Below, piece by piece: positions 51,080 to 64,000 of a stretch of 64,000 nt of DNA. The notes beneath the pieces are model-generated. The model was not told where the DNA came from. It was given only the letters and a program-made list of their open reading frames with translations, and searched no databases. The position numbers were made by a program, and so were the translations under genes. Numbering within the stretch: position 1 is the first letter of the stretch; the number at the start of each line of letters is the position of its first letter. The DNA lies in the NCBI RefSeq assembly GCF_023343835.1, contig NC_064434.1, positions 9,963,505-10,027,504 of the forward strand, read 5' to 3'. This DNA comes from Lagopus muta. Lineage: Eukaryota; Chordata; Aves; Galliformes; Phasianidae.

Positions 51080-52780
51080 TGGGCGAACTGTTAGCGCTTA
51101 CACAGCCCGAAGGCGCAGCAGGCAGAGCGGCCTTCGCACCCGCTTCCCTTCACTTGTCGGGAATTGGGGCATTTTTTCAGTCGCATCTTCACCCTTCTTG
51201 GGGGCGGCCTTAGATTCCCGGCAGCTGTCTTAGATCAGAGATGTTTATTCCACAGCGAAACCGCTTTGGATCGAGACGGGGGAGAGAGCGCAGAGAGGGG
51301 GCATCCGCGTGAGCCTTTGAAGAGCCTCTGGTCGTTCTCTCCCGTCTGCTCGGCAAAGCCCAAGCCCTCCACTCTCGTCACAAGGCAGAGTCCCGAGATA
51401 AGAGAAGCGTCTTGCACATGAGCACGGTGACACGTCCGAAGTAACAGCGGACCTCCTCTCGCGTTTCCGAAGCTATCCGCCCCATCCAAAGCGGTTTCTT
51501 TCCCCTTTCTCCGCTCCGCTTTAAGAAGATATTTCTTTATTTGGTCAAGGAATCCTATCTGCGACAGGAGAAAAGTTGTGGTTCTAATTCTCTTAACGTA
51601 AGGAGGGGAGAGGGGAAAGAAACTTCTCTCCCCGCTTTTTATTTTATCATTATTACTGGTATTATTTTAATTGGACACCGACTCGAGCACATCGTAGCTA
51701 ATTTAGATGCACTTGTAAGACGGGTTGCAGAGTCCACCTTCAGCACAGAAAGGCCATTGCGAAGCACAGGGTGCCGAGGTGGCACATCTAGTTCTGGAGG
51801 CTGTGGGAACCCGAGTCGGAAGCGAGCTCGCTTTCCCTTCTCTTCCCATCGCCGTCCGCTTTCCAATCCGCGCAAAGGCTTTTGGTTTTGTCTTAAAAGG
51901 CATCTGAGAACCAACTGTTCGGAATAAGCAAGGAGTGTGTGTAGGGGGAGTCACCCCAAACCTGTAGGAAGCCGGAATCGGCTCCGACAACGAATAGCAG
52001 CCACCATGAGTCGAGCGCGGTGATGTGCGCGGCGCTCCCCAGGGGAATCCTGAGCAGAAAACCATTCGCTCTTTGCCGAGCCGAGTCGGGCCGCGTTCTC
52101 TCGTGTATCGGAGGGAGGGTGGGGGAGCGTACAATTTGCAATGTGTTCGGTCCCCGAAGGGTTTGCGCAAAGCACAGCGGGAGCGGCCGCCTCTCCGCCG
52201 CGCCAGCCGGTGCCTGCGGAGCTTCCCTTGGATAAAGGCACTCGCGCCCGCCGGCTCTCCGAGCGGACTCCTCCTGCCGCCGGCGAACGGCGCTGCCGGC
52301 TCGGACGCGCGACGCTCAGTGCCTGTCCGAGGAGGGGTGCGCAGCTCCGGGCACTGCCACGGCGCTGGCTGCCAGCCTAAAGGAGAAGCAGCTCACCCCA
52401 ACCCCCGCCGTTCTCCTTTCTTCTAAAGGGAGATACAGAGAGAAGGCCCCCGCTGAGCCCCCTCCCCCCCTTCTCCCTGCAATCTCCTCGCGTCATTTAT
52501 GCAGCAAGAAAAGGCAGCGGCACGCACGCGGGGTCCGGCAGCGATATGGGAAAGCGAAGGGCTCTGTCGCTCGGAGTCAGTATTTTAAGGATCGTGACTA
52601 CGAGGCGGCCCTCCGAGTAGGGTCCGAAGGGAGGGAGGAGGGAACGCAGGGAGGGTCACTTCGCTGAGGCTTTCCCACGGTCACACCATCATCTCTTTAA
52701 CACCAGGATAACGAAACACCCGTGGAGAGGTAAGAAACCGCGGCAGCCCTGGGAACCATTGTAACCGCGGGGTCGTGAGG
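51080..52780. promoter_or_regulatory. CpG island downstream of OSR1
   Basis: A separate CpG-rich block starts about 0.4 kb after the OSR1 3' end. Its densest part is about 52010-52350 (CGCGCCCGCCGG, CGGACGCGCGACG). No known coding sequence is visible; frames of 155 residues or fewer on both strands look compositional. It may be a promoter of an unannotated non-coding RNA or a polycomb-type island of the OSR1 locus. Confidence 0.65.
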
Positions 52781-54665
52781 TGGATAAGCCACTCCTCCCA
52801 GCTGGGCATGAGAAGCATTTCATTTGTATAGCTGAAGCCTGCTGATGTGCCTGCCAAGAATTTCCCTGGACATGTATTTTTATGTGCAATAAAACAACAA
52901 CAACAACAACAAAAACAACAAACCCCAAAAACAACACACCAGAACTGTCATAATCAGAATTACAGATGTATTAAAACTGCATAGGCATACTGAGCACAGG
53001 ATGCACACACAGCCTCTTAACATCATTTATACTAAATGTAGATGTGTGTCCATTTCCTCTTCCCAGAAGGCCACTTTCTACTGCGTGCAAACAAAGGCTA
53101 TCACTCTGGTCACTTTCTCAGCTGCACTGGTGAATAGTTTGCCTATTTCTTCCAGTGTTTTGTGTTTTGCTAGGCAATATCAGTGCAGTGATTCATGACA
53201 GCCAGAAGAGATAACTCCTACTAACCCTAGAATAAATGAAGAGAAATATATGGGAGATGTGCCTTTAGAATCAGGATCACAAATAATTAAAATGATTAAT
53301 TATCTCCCCTTTTCTTTTCTCTTTGCATGTGTTTTAATTTGACAATCATGCAGTGAATAAAATTTACTTAGGCCTCTGTCTGCCAACTGAGAGTTGATTC
53401 TGTTTCCACAGTTGCTTTGAATTTTGCATTTTCATCAGAAAAAGAATCACTGAACGGGAGTTTGCAAGAGTAAAAACCAGGGCATGGTTGTCTGTTACTG
53501 CAAGATTTACAAGGGAAACCCCATTTTCTATCTTCCTTTTTTTAACCATTACCAGTTACAGGAGAAAATGTAAAGATGTCTTGGCACATCTCTCTCTTTC
53601 ATTCCCCCCCTTTTCTTTTTTTTTCCTTTGCATTCCAGTCATTCTTTTTCTGCCCATAAACTGTTGCTCTGCAAGGGCCTGATTCTACACAGTCAGCTCT
53701 TCTTTTGGATTCAGGAAGAAACTGTGTCAAATGGGGTCTTCATAGTGTACATTCATGGAAGAGAGCAAAAGCCTTTTTCAGAATGTGTACTGGAACAGTG
53801 AACACTGACTTTTCAGCTGTGGAATACATATGTGTCTGAGAAGAGGACCACAAATCATTGGGTTTTTAAAGGTTCCACATGAGTTGTATATTAATCCCAT
53901 TTCCCCGGGGATGGATTAATCCCAGCTTCCCAGTTGTGTGGCAACAGAAAATGCTGATGGGGTTGTGGCAGGGAGAAGGGAGATGGGGAGGGGGAAATTA
54001 CAAATATATATCACAGGAATACGAGGCCTAAGTGGTCAGGAGCTGAAAGTGCTTGACTTTCAATACCTTTTCTACCTCTGTCACCACCTGTGAGATGAAG
54101 CAAACCACATCAGCTCCCTGTTTTGTTTTTGTCATCTGCAAAGTGGGGATAATGTTGCTCCCTTTGCTCCCACGTGGCCTGACACATTCTTGTATAAACT
54201 CTTTCTCAATCCTACTGAAGCAAGAGGAGCTATGCCAATTCATACCTGGGCAGCTGAAAGTAGTGGCTGACCTGAGAGATGTAATAGAGCGTGCAAGACA
54301 AGTTTATATTCATGTGTAACTCCTTTTCAGTCCTGGCAGATTTGTTGAGCAATGCAGTCCTACAGCCCAGCACACATTTCTTCCCTACATTCTTATCCAG
54401 TGACTGTACAGGAGGAATGGCATGGGCCAAAATCACCCCTAGTGGGACTCCAATGACATCACTGATCTTTATAGGAGCTTTTTGAATGAAGTCAATTGAG
54501 TTTTACAATGAGTGAGTTTGGCCACTTGCGTATTTAACTGCCCAGAGATCTGCAGCAGTGAAGGAAGCATTCCTTGTCATGCTAAGTATCATTTCTGATG
54601 TGGAGATACAAGCTAAGTTGTTGACCTGTTTTGCACAGTTGGATTTATCTCATTTAAACTTAAGG
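52781..54665. other. Intergenic, right edge of the transposon-poor domain
   Basis: An (AAC)n run lies at 52893-52920 and a TAAT-rich patch (AATAATTAAAATGATTAAT) at 53282-53300. No gene or named repeat is recognised. Confidence 0.55.
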
Positions 54666-54925
54666 ATCATAGAATCATAGAATGGCCTGGGTTGAAAATG
54701 ACCACAATGATCATCTGGTTTCAACCCCCTGCTATGTGCATGGTTGCCAACCACCAGACCAGGCTGCCCAGAGTCACATCCAGCCTGGCCTTGAATGCGT
54801 GCAGGGATGGGGCATCCACAACCTCCTTGGGCAGCCTGTTCCCGTGTGTCACCACCCTCTGTGTGAAAAACTTCCTCCTAATATCTAACCTAAATCTCCC
54901 CCGTCTCAGTTTAAGACTATTCCCT
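54666..54925 (-). mobile_element. CR1 LINE 3' fragment
   Basis: ATCATAGAATCATAGAATGG, CCAGACCAGGCTGCCCAGAG and GGCATCCACAACCTCC mark a minus-strand CR1 3' end. It is the first CR1 copy right of OSR1. Confidence 0.92.
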
Positions 54926-57900
54926 TTAAGACTATCATCTGAAATGTGCTCAGCATCCAGTTGAATATAAAAAAAAAAAAACTGTTTCAGCCACCCCAAA
55001 ATACTGGCAGCTTTCAACAAAATGTTGTATTTGTTCATACTGCTCCATGCAGGAATGTGCCATGGGTACCCAGAAGATGTGTTTACACAACACAGGGCAG
55101 CACTCTGTGTAAATATTAGCACAAAGCTTGCAAGTTTCAGCATGGTACTGTGATGGAGTTGTTTGGTTCTACCCTTCATTGGGCATAGTTATTCTAGAAT
55201 TCATGTCATAGTCATACAGCTGTGCCACTTCCAGTTCACATCCCCCCTTAGACAGCTCACTGGTACTATATATTTCCACTGTCAGCTACACTTGATGAGA
55301 ACATGGGAAATTACCAAAGGGGATGTCCCTTCCTCCACCAAGGTAGATGAGAGGAACTCTAAAGCCGTAGTTTTAGAATTGGGGAATCTTCCTTGGGAGG
55401 GCCCCTCTCTCTGTTGACAGTATGAGGAATGCAAAATTACTTAGAGCTGTTGCCTAAGCCTTAGATGACTCAAATGAGGTAAGATCCATTCTTCTGTATG
55501 TGACCTTTGAGTGCTTTTCAAATATAAATCCATTATCCCTTGGACAAAGTACACTATTTAAGACCTCTTAGTGCATACCAAGATCTGATTCTATTTTTGT
55601 TAGCATTGCATTTTCATTGGTATTGCATTTTTGAATGGGAGATGACCACAGGCAAATGGAAAGCTTGGAAAGATGACAAAGGTGACAGCAAGATTGGTCA
55701 CTGATTTATTCTTACATGAGCAACAGAATACTCTTGATCTTCTGCATGCACATGCCAATAATTTAAAAATATCCAGACTTTCACAACATGGTTTGTGTAT
55801 TGGGAGGCATTAGGTTTTTCTCTTCTGTGAATGAACAATAGAAGTTGTTCATGGTTGCACCAGAGCAGTCTTTAGCAGAGATCTATTTCTTGATTTACAA
55901 GATCCAAGGGAAAATAAATTTTCTACTTCTGTTGATAAAACCTTTCAGTGATGGTTGCTGTCACTAAACTAAGAGATTGTATCCTATTTCTCAGATGGAT
56001 CTTTCTATATTTAATGATATATCAAATGATCCATATGAGCACTTGTCTGAGTATATTCTTTTTTGTACATTCGTTCTGTCAACTTTCTAATGCCTTTTTT
56101 TTTTGTTTGTTTGTTTGAGTTGTTTTAGAATCAAGACTTAATACTGAAAAGTACAGAGAAATAAGTTCAAGAAGTATATACAGGGATACTCTTGATAAAC
56201 TCTGAGGAAATACATCAGAATTTGAAAGTATGTAAACATACATACATACACACACCAATACATACATACATATATGCATATATATTCAGTTTTATTGATT
56301 ATAGAAGCAGGAGATAATTGGTAAATATTAGTTGGCAGTATGCCTTCATTTTATTAGTGAAGCATATGGTTTAGCAAAAATGTTTGGATTTTTTCTGTTT
56401 TGATAGTTTTACTTGGGTCTAGTATTGCACTACATTTATGAAATATTTCTGCTAGCATTATATATATATATATACATATCATATGTATATATTCCTAACA
56501 AAGTAGCTGTTAAAAAACAAAACAAAGCAAGAATTTCTTCAATGACAATGATTACTGTCTGTATGTAGAGTTTGTCACTACTAATCAGTTACCCAACTTA
56601 CAAGGTCTATTGATTGTATGTTCTTTTGTCTCACAGGGAAAGTGTCAACTTGAACTGTTAGTCCTAATGTGTGCTGTAGTTCCAAGAGGCACCTCAACTG
56701 TTTCTCAAGGGATGAGTGTAATATTTATTTTCCTGGTTTGCCACTTGCTTTCTGTCTTTGCTAACTCTTTGGTGCTGGTAATAGCATTTGATTTTCAATA
56801 TTACTTGTGTGAAAAAATAACATCTGAGTTTATAAGCTTGTTCAAATCTTTCAGCAGCTGGGCTTGACTGAATCAAGTGGAGCTATTCTAGTTTCACAGC
56901 AGAAGCTGTGAGAAGAGAATGGAGCCTACTGTTGGTTTTATTGGAGTCACAGAACCTACATTCCCGAGTCCCACTGACACGTTTTGTCTTTATTTAATTT
57001 ATGTTTTATTTTAGCACTTTGTCTTCTTTCCAGTGGATATATCAGCTTGTACCAGAGTTCTGAAATATAGTTTGTCTCTTTTCATTCTTCAGTCCTTATT
57101 TCTAAGACTGTTCCTTTTTATCACCATATGTTAATACTTCTTGCCATGTTCCTTTTGCTTCTTCAGTGCTGCTAGAATTGCTACTGTGCCTATCTAATTT
57201 CTTAATTTGTATTTCTGACTCTTCAGCATCTCTTTAATTTACCCAAATGTTGCTGCAGCTGCAGTTTTATTTTTCACAACATTAGACCCATTGATTCTAT
57301 TCCAACTTGATTTTTTTCTTTCTTACTTCCACCACTTGGCTACAAAAAAGTCTCAGGTATGGTTTCAGAGGGTAGAGGAGAAAACTTCCTAATACATAAT
57401 GATGAGCATTTTCATGACCCTTGTTGACCTTTGTTACCCACCACAGCCTTATATAAGACTGGTCAGATACATGTCCAGAGGAAGGAACACGCTAAGCAGA
57501 ATGCCAGTGGTACATAACTTTGTAGGGAATTAGACTTTTCCTCTGCTCGGTAAAATTCTCTTCCAGGCACTTTCCCCTCTTATTAATTCCACACTCAACC
57601 CTCACAAATAGCACATATCCACATTTCTTTCCAAGCTTGCATAGGCTGCTGAGGCCACTTCAGGGCTTCAGGTCAGTGCACAGCCATCTCTATCTCATAG
57701 ACTTCTGTGCTGGTTGTCTCATCTGTGTACAGAGACCACCTGCAGCCACATGTTGCTGAATCTTCCAGTCTGACCCTGATCTGGTATGACTGGAATATGT
57801 TCATAATGTGTCTGGCTGCACTATCAGGAGGTCTTCACGATGGACTTTTTTCAAGTGCAGAGGGTTTCATTTCAACTGAGCATAGACAGCTAATTGGACT

Positions 57901-59091
57901 GGATGCATTTTTATTTCAGAATTTATTGATCTGAACTTTACAGAAGTTCCTTATTGCACCCAAAATAATTATTTATTTTCCCCTTCAAATGGTAAATTTT
58001 TTATTATTTGCAATATATATTGTCTGTGCTTATAGGTTCTTCTTATCTGTTTCCTAACATGACTGTTTCTTGGCTTATATCAGCGTTCTTAGGAAGTACA
58101 TAATCTATGGCAGAGTGGGTATAAAATATGGAATCCACACACTTTTGAGAATGACTTTCATTGACTTCCTTGGAACTGCTGGTTAATTTTTGTGGTGCCT
58201 ATTGTGTGTTCTTTTTCAGATTCTTCTTTAAAACACAGGTCTCTTGGAAAATATCTTCTTCAACACTTTACAAACAGCTCTGGCTTGCACCACTCACCAA
58301 GAGCATTGATGGCTGTCTATTGATCATCCAGTGAGTTTCTGGATACTGTTGATATACCAGATTTAGACTGTGTGTTGAAGACTGCCATGTACAGGACTGA
58401 GCACACTGTTGGCTTCTGGTCTTAGCAACCAACAAATAATTTAGAGTCTGGATATTTGGTGATCGCTAAAGAAGAATGACTCAACTAGCCCTCTACTGTG
58501 GACTTCTTCATTAGCACAGATGTAGATCCAGGCCAAGAACTGGTTTTCCCTTATGCATTTTTTTGGTGGCCACTTGGATACAGCTTAGGAAACAGTTAGT
58601 GTTTCTCCAGCAGTTGGGAAATGTTTACTTCCAGCTGTTTATTTCCCTCAACGGATTAATAAGCCTATTTCAAAGTGCTGCAAAAAGGAAAAATGAGTTT
58701 TTGAAAAGGGAAAGGAAGAACATCCAGTGACAGAGTGTTTTCATCAAGTTCCCTTTCTCCTGCATCGCAAAGGAAGAGTTTAAATGGAAGGCTCAGAGCT
58801 TCCTTGACTTTCCAATGTGCCTAATCAAATATGTAATTTATCAAGCATAAAGAAATAAACTACATCAATTGAGGAAAAAGGGAAGATAAAGCAGATGGAG
58901 TACTTCATCCTGGAACAGAACCTTTCCATTTAATGGGTATCGGCCTGATTATCACATTACGGAAATAAGACTAACTTTCTGAAAAAAACTGTAATCTAAA
59001 TAAAACAGTCAACAGGGGGGACTCAGTGCTTGGTACCATTTACTCAAAGACTCTCCTCCTTTGTTCTCTGGAACATTACAGTTTAAGGATT

Positions 59092-59130
<39 letters not shown>

Positions 59131-61787
59131 TGAGATCTTATATTTACTGGGAATTTTGTGACTTCTGAGTATGATCATAAAGGAGAAACATCTACTGTAC
59201 GGTTGCCTGTCAGGTTCATGAGATAAATTTTTCAGTCCCAAGTGGGTGTCACATACTATTTGGTTCTCCAAGAACGTAGTGTGCAGGTTCCTTTGGATGG
59301 AGATCTTGCTAATGAAAAAGGAACATATATAAAGTTGCTCATCAAGGCAAAGCTCTTGTTACTGTTTTGGCAGTCCTTTGGGAACAAATTGTTACGTCAG
59401 AAGGGACTGAGCAGTGAACAAGTGAAAAAAGCTATCCATGAAAGCTTATTTGCCTGCAACCCGAAGGCCAAGCAACCAATCAGACATTCTGGCTGTAAAT
59501 GTGTGCAGTCCTGCTGTATTTCTGTGAGCTGTTCCAGCTACTGAAGAGAATATGGAAGACAAATGATCAAGAGATGATTGGCTAAACCTGGAGGTGTGAA
59601 TATAGATTTAAGAGTCAGTACTCCAAAGCCAAACTCTAAATTTACCATGTAAGCACCAAACTAATGGTGTCCCAGTTTTCAGGGATAGCGTGCCAGAAAG
59701 TCCCAAGTGAAGTCTGTTGGCTGCAAGTTCTTAGCAGTTACAGTACTGATTTTGGCACTTAAATTCAAGATTGCTAGTTGACTTTAGTAGGGCTACCCAG
59801 TTTATAAATCACTTTTTTCATTTGGCCCAATGTTTGTGGATCTCCAGATGGAGAAGAGTGTGACCCAAAGGTGGATTTGGCAACTCCAGTATGCCTTAGG
59901 TCAAACATCTGTAAGGAACATGTGTCTGATTTCCTTAAGACTTCATCATTTCAGTAGATGGTGTATTCAGTACAAAGTTATATCTGCTACCGAAATAGCT
60001 GAATGCAAATACCAGGAACCTCTGGGAAATTTTAGCTAATAGGAAAATAATCTAAAACAAATTCATCCTGTTATTCAGCCAGGAGAAAAGAAATGAAAGT
60101 AAAAGGACTTAGTGATCTAACCAAGTAGGCACAGAAGTGAATTCTCTCTAGGATTTTCTTTTTAGGTTCTCCAACCTCCCTTAATTTAATGAGCAAACTA
60201 GGTCAACAAGACAGTCTTGTTAGGAATAAATAGATGCCACCGATTTACTAATATAAAAGCAAGTACGCATTTAGCATCATTCACTCTCTGCTGAGGTAGC
60301 TGTGGCACAGCAGCTCTAATATTGAACTCAAATCCTAATTCAGACATTCAGCCTTATGAGTCAACAACACGCAACTACTGTAACGAGAACCTAATTATAG
60401 AGAAAGAAAGGTGCAGTATTGCAAAAGATTAATTAGCCCTGGTGTCAAATAGGGGTATGAGAAGTAATACCACCCATTTTTTTAGTTCCTGCACTTGGAT
60501 TTTATGCCAGTATAAAATTCAGAAACTGAATTGAAATGTGGAAAGCTTTGTACCTCACTGTCATTACAATTCCGATATACTCTCTTGTACTCTCCATTAA
60601 GACTGTTGAAAATGAAAACAGTTGCAGAATTCTGACAGCTCACAGACGCTGTTTTCTTCCCATGCTGTCCCTTGTTTTGAGGAAGGCTTGTTTGAGGAAA
60701 GGAAGCTTATTTGTTATTAGCTTGAACTGGTAATTGAAAATCTCAATTGACCACAAAAGATAGCAGTGCTTGTTATGAATAGTATTTCATTTTTACATGT
60801 GATGAGTGAGGATTTTCAGAGGAGACTTCTCCCCCCCCCGCCCTGCCTTCTCTTTTATTTGTTCTCTAGATATGAAAGAACAAAACCATGAAATTAAAAA
60901 CATTTGATTTAATATAGCAATAAATGCCTTAACGTTAGCCCTAAAAAAAAGCTGCTTTTCTAATTCATGGCCAAAAGCTCATTGCAGAATAACTTCTTGG
61001 AACACAGGTAATGTATCTTATGAAACAGATCAAAAGTGAGTGGTTTGCAGAAAGGTTGAAATGTGTATGTAGAAACAATTTGCATATTTATAGAAACAGA
61101 AAACACAATAGAAATGAAGAAAAGGATATGCAGAAATATAGTTAAGAGTATTTATGTTGAAATTATTCACTACATTTGGAGATTTAAGCACTATGAAAAA
61201 TACTCTCGTATTTCCTCCTGTAGACATAAAAAGGGCATTTAAATCAACTTATCCTGAATTTTAACCTGTCTCTTGATACTTCTGATTAAAAAGTTTGGTT
61301 GGTTTTTCTTCTTAAGTCTAAGAATCCAACCAGGGTTCTAATAAATGATCCAATTAAGTGAATTCTGCAATATTCTGCAATATTGATTAATTTTGAAGCA
61401 GCAATGCTTCAATTAAAGCTCATTTCATTATTTTAGGGTTTGGTTTTTTTTTTTTTTCTGCTTTCTTTCTCTCTCTTTTTTTTTTTTTTAATCTTTATTT
61501 TTTATTTACTCTTGTTGGAAGTCTTAAGATATAAACTGAGTTGCATTATTGACCATATCACTCTTTACGAGCTTATGTAATAGTCTGAAAAGCCAACATG
61601 CTTGCACACTGGAAGGTGATTAAGATATTCTAAGTGAGGCATTTTCAAAATTATGTGCATCAGTTTTTTGGTTTTTTTTTATAGTGCTGCTGTCAGGAAT
61701 TACCTAGTCCTGTTGATAATACATGACAATCAGCATTGATGATGACAGGAATTTCTCCTGAATATGCACATATGAACAGGTGTCTGC
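54926..61787. other. Gene desert, no gene recognised
   Basis: AT-rich sequence with an (ATAC)n-like run (56236-56282), a short TA run near 56460, and a 34-base T run (59094-59127). Complex stretches at about 58790-58970 and 60290-60450 could be conserved non-coding elements, but this is a guess from texture only. The 100-residue frame at 59242-59544 has no recognisable domain. Confidence 0.5.
59094..59127 (-). repeat. Poly(T) run, 34 bases
   Basis: Uninterrupted T run with no retroelement body recognised beside it. Confidence 0.95.
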
Positions 61788-61993
61788 ATGGTGAGGTGCT
61801 GGAACAGACTGCCCAGAAAGGTTATGGATGCTCTGCCCCTAGAGGTGTTCAAGGCCAGGTTGGATGAGGCCCTGGGCAATCTGATCTACTACTTGGTCTA
61901 GTGGCTGGCAACGCTAGCTGTGGCAGGAAGGTTGGAACTTGATGATCCTTTGGGCCCTTTCCAGCACAAACCGTTCTATGATTCTATGATTCT
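61788..61993 (+). mobile_element. CR1 LINE 3' fragment with intact tail
   Basis: GGTGAGGTGCTGGAACAGAC, CTAGAGGTGTTCAAGGCCAG and GGCAGGAAGGTTGGAACTTG end in the repeated ATTCTATG tail (TTCTATGATTCTATGATTC). Sense-strand CR1 3' end, 5'-truncated. Confidence 0.93.
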
Positions 61994-64000
61994 CCCTGGC
62001 TGCATTTATGTGAAGTGTGGGGAACTCCTAGTTTAGGTGGTGAAGGTTAGTGGTTTTACAGCTGTCTAATGGATAGTTTCATGATATTTTAAATCTTGGG
62101 AAGGATTAGTCCCCCCAGATGCTGACCAAGTAATGGAAGAGGTTAATTTAGGATTTAACTCTTCCACGTATTCTATTGAAGTGAAGTCAGGAATGATTTA
62201 TTGGAGGAGAATTTGCTGCAAAACTGGAGTTGCTTTAAAATAAGGCGTATGAGGAGCTGATTGTACTGAAGACTTCTCTGCTACTTTATAGTATAGGCCA
62301 TCTCATAATATTCCAAATTGCAAAGTTTTTTTTTGTTTTTCTTGATTTTTAAAAAAATCTCTTCATTGTGGAAACAGCTCATGGTAATAATGGTCACATA
62401 TCTGCCCACCTGAAGATAGTGTTCTACATGTAGTGCCTTGAAGAGATGTGTAAATCAATAGCACTTTTGATCCAGGTTCAGCAGGAAAATGAATCACAAC
62501 TCTGTTCAGTCTATCCACTGTTTCCATTTACTATTGATGTTTCTATACCTGCAGCATATCAAGCCACATACTTGTTGGCTCAGTGTTTATTTCTGACTGG
62601 AGCCAAAGGATGGCAAAAGTTGAGAAATTGAAAAGTATATTCAGAATTTATTTTAAGCATAACATTAAATTAGTCAAACTAATGAACAGTATTTGCTATT
62701 TGAAAGTATTAAGCTGCTTATGTTGTCCAGATGGTGTTTGCTATGTAAATTGTTTGTAGACAGCCAATATTTGCTTTTCAAACTATCACTGGTTGGACTG
62801 ACTGCCTGGCACTATTCCTTTTTCTTGATCAGATGTGTGAGTAATAGTTCCAGTGAATATTTTTGCAGTTTAGGGTTCCACAAATACTTACATATGTGTT
62901 CTTCAAATCCGATGTCTCTGAATATTTGTTCCAGCAAAATTGATGGAAATATTGGCTAAAAGATATTAATTAATGAAAAAATCAAAAGGATATTTCTATT
63001 CAAAACAAACTGCACAGTTTTCCCCAGAGTACCACAGATACCCACTTTCTGGTGACAGACAATGCAGATACTTGAAATAAATATACATAAATGAAACAAT
63101 TGGATTTTATTTCCTGCTTTCAAACTGTGTGGGTGGCAGTTTATTCTCTTCTCGTATTCCAACTGAGTCAGATTCAAGTTGGACTTGAACATATTTGCAT
63201 CATGCCCTTATTCTTGTGAAACTGGGGAATTACAGAAAGGGGTCTTTTGGCAGGAGGAGGTACAGCTTTTAGAATAAGAGTCTGCAGCAGTGGAAGAGCT
63301 TGGATTACTGCACTCACATGTTAGTTAGGTGGTGTTTGGTTGCTCATCTCATGGCAGCAAATTAGAAGAGAAATGTCTTACTTTGTTTTATTTCCAGACA
63401 CAGATCAATGAATGCCTTGCAAGGGTCAAATAAATAGCTAACAGCACCTGTTAGCAAAAATCGTGATCATGCTGAAGGGTTTAAAGTCAAATCTGAATAT
63501 TTCAGAATTTCTTTAGTCAATATCCACATCCAGGACTTCGTTCCAAAACACAGTTTGAAAATAAGAGATAAAATACTTTAATATCAATGGAATTTTCACT
63601 ACAAGCTTTTATATTTATTGATATACACACACATATATATTCATATATTCTATATCCATATATTCATATGCTCATCTATATTATATGTAAATAAGAAACA
63701 TTCTACTTTAATTTTTATTTGTATTCTGTAGCCACAATGTCTGTGAAGGCTGGCTGGAATATGAGTTACATTTTGCATATGTGCATTTATTGCTTTACCC
63801 TACTGTAAATAACAGACTAGAGGTTTGAGTTCCAGAGAATCTAGCATTAATGTCTTGGATAGATCAGAACAGCAACATATATAATTTGAAGGTTACATCT
63901 GAACTGTTTGTAGCTGATAGAGCAAGTAGGTCTTTAGATAACATGATTCTGAAGCTACATCTGAGCCAGCATTTAAAGAGGATCAGGGATTGCTCTATTA
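61994..64000. other. Gene desert to window end
   Basis: AT-rich sequence with no exon recognised. A TA-rich low-complexity patch (TATATTCATATATTC-type) lies at about 63618-63690. Confidence 0.55.

Noticed and set aside
59242..59544. 100-residue plus-strand frame with a Cys-rich end
   Set aside because: No recognisable family, poor start context and no neighbouring exon; kept only as gene-desert sequence.

Overview
This window is vertebrate nuclear DNA, almost certainly from a bird and most likely a galliform such as chicken. It contains at least ten 3'-truncated CR1 LINE fragments, several still carrying the typical ATTCTATG-type 3' tail, and one avian-style solo LTR. There are no operons, ribosome binding sites, tRNAs, rRNAs or CRISPR arrays. 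Species is inferred from repeat type only.

The window has one protein-coding gene that I can support: OSR1 (odd-skipped related 1) on the + strand. It is a 260-residue C2H2 zinc-finger transcription factor. Two coding exons are resolved to the base (48169-48815 and 49347-49482), separated by a 531-bp intron. The upstream splice acceptor (AG at 48121-48122) shows that at least one further 5' non-coding exon lies upstream. The 3' UTR runs to one of two AATAAA signals, at 50300 and 50663. Exon 1 and the transcription start are not resolved; a GC box plus TATA-like candidate lies near 42.9 kb.

Layout: 1-33.8 kb is AT-rich gene desert with a solo LTR (5051-5528), CR1 fragments and long simple repeats, including an about 595-bp polypurine block (28994-29588). 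From 33.8 to 54.7 kb I recognise no CR1 or LTR copy. That interval holds OSR1, a cluster of CpG islands upstream (37.9-44.65 kb), motif-dense candidate enhancers (44.17-44.93 kb), and a separate CpG island downstream (51.08-52.78 kb). From 54.7 to 64 kb it is again AT-rich desert with two CR1 fragments.

The picture is a developmental regulator inside a transposon-poor, CpG-island-rich regulatory domain flanked by gene desert. I found no convincing unknown protein system. The observations most worth following are non-coding: the downstream CpG island, the homeodomain-motif cluster and perfect hairpin upstream of OSR1, the 11-bp degenerate minisatellite, and the polypurine tract. No alignment, CpG calculation or expression check could be run, so conservation and promoter calls are inference.
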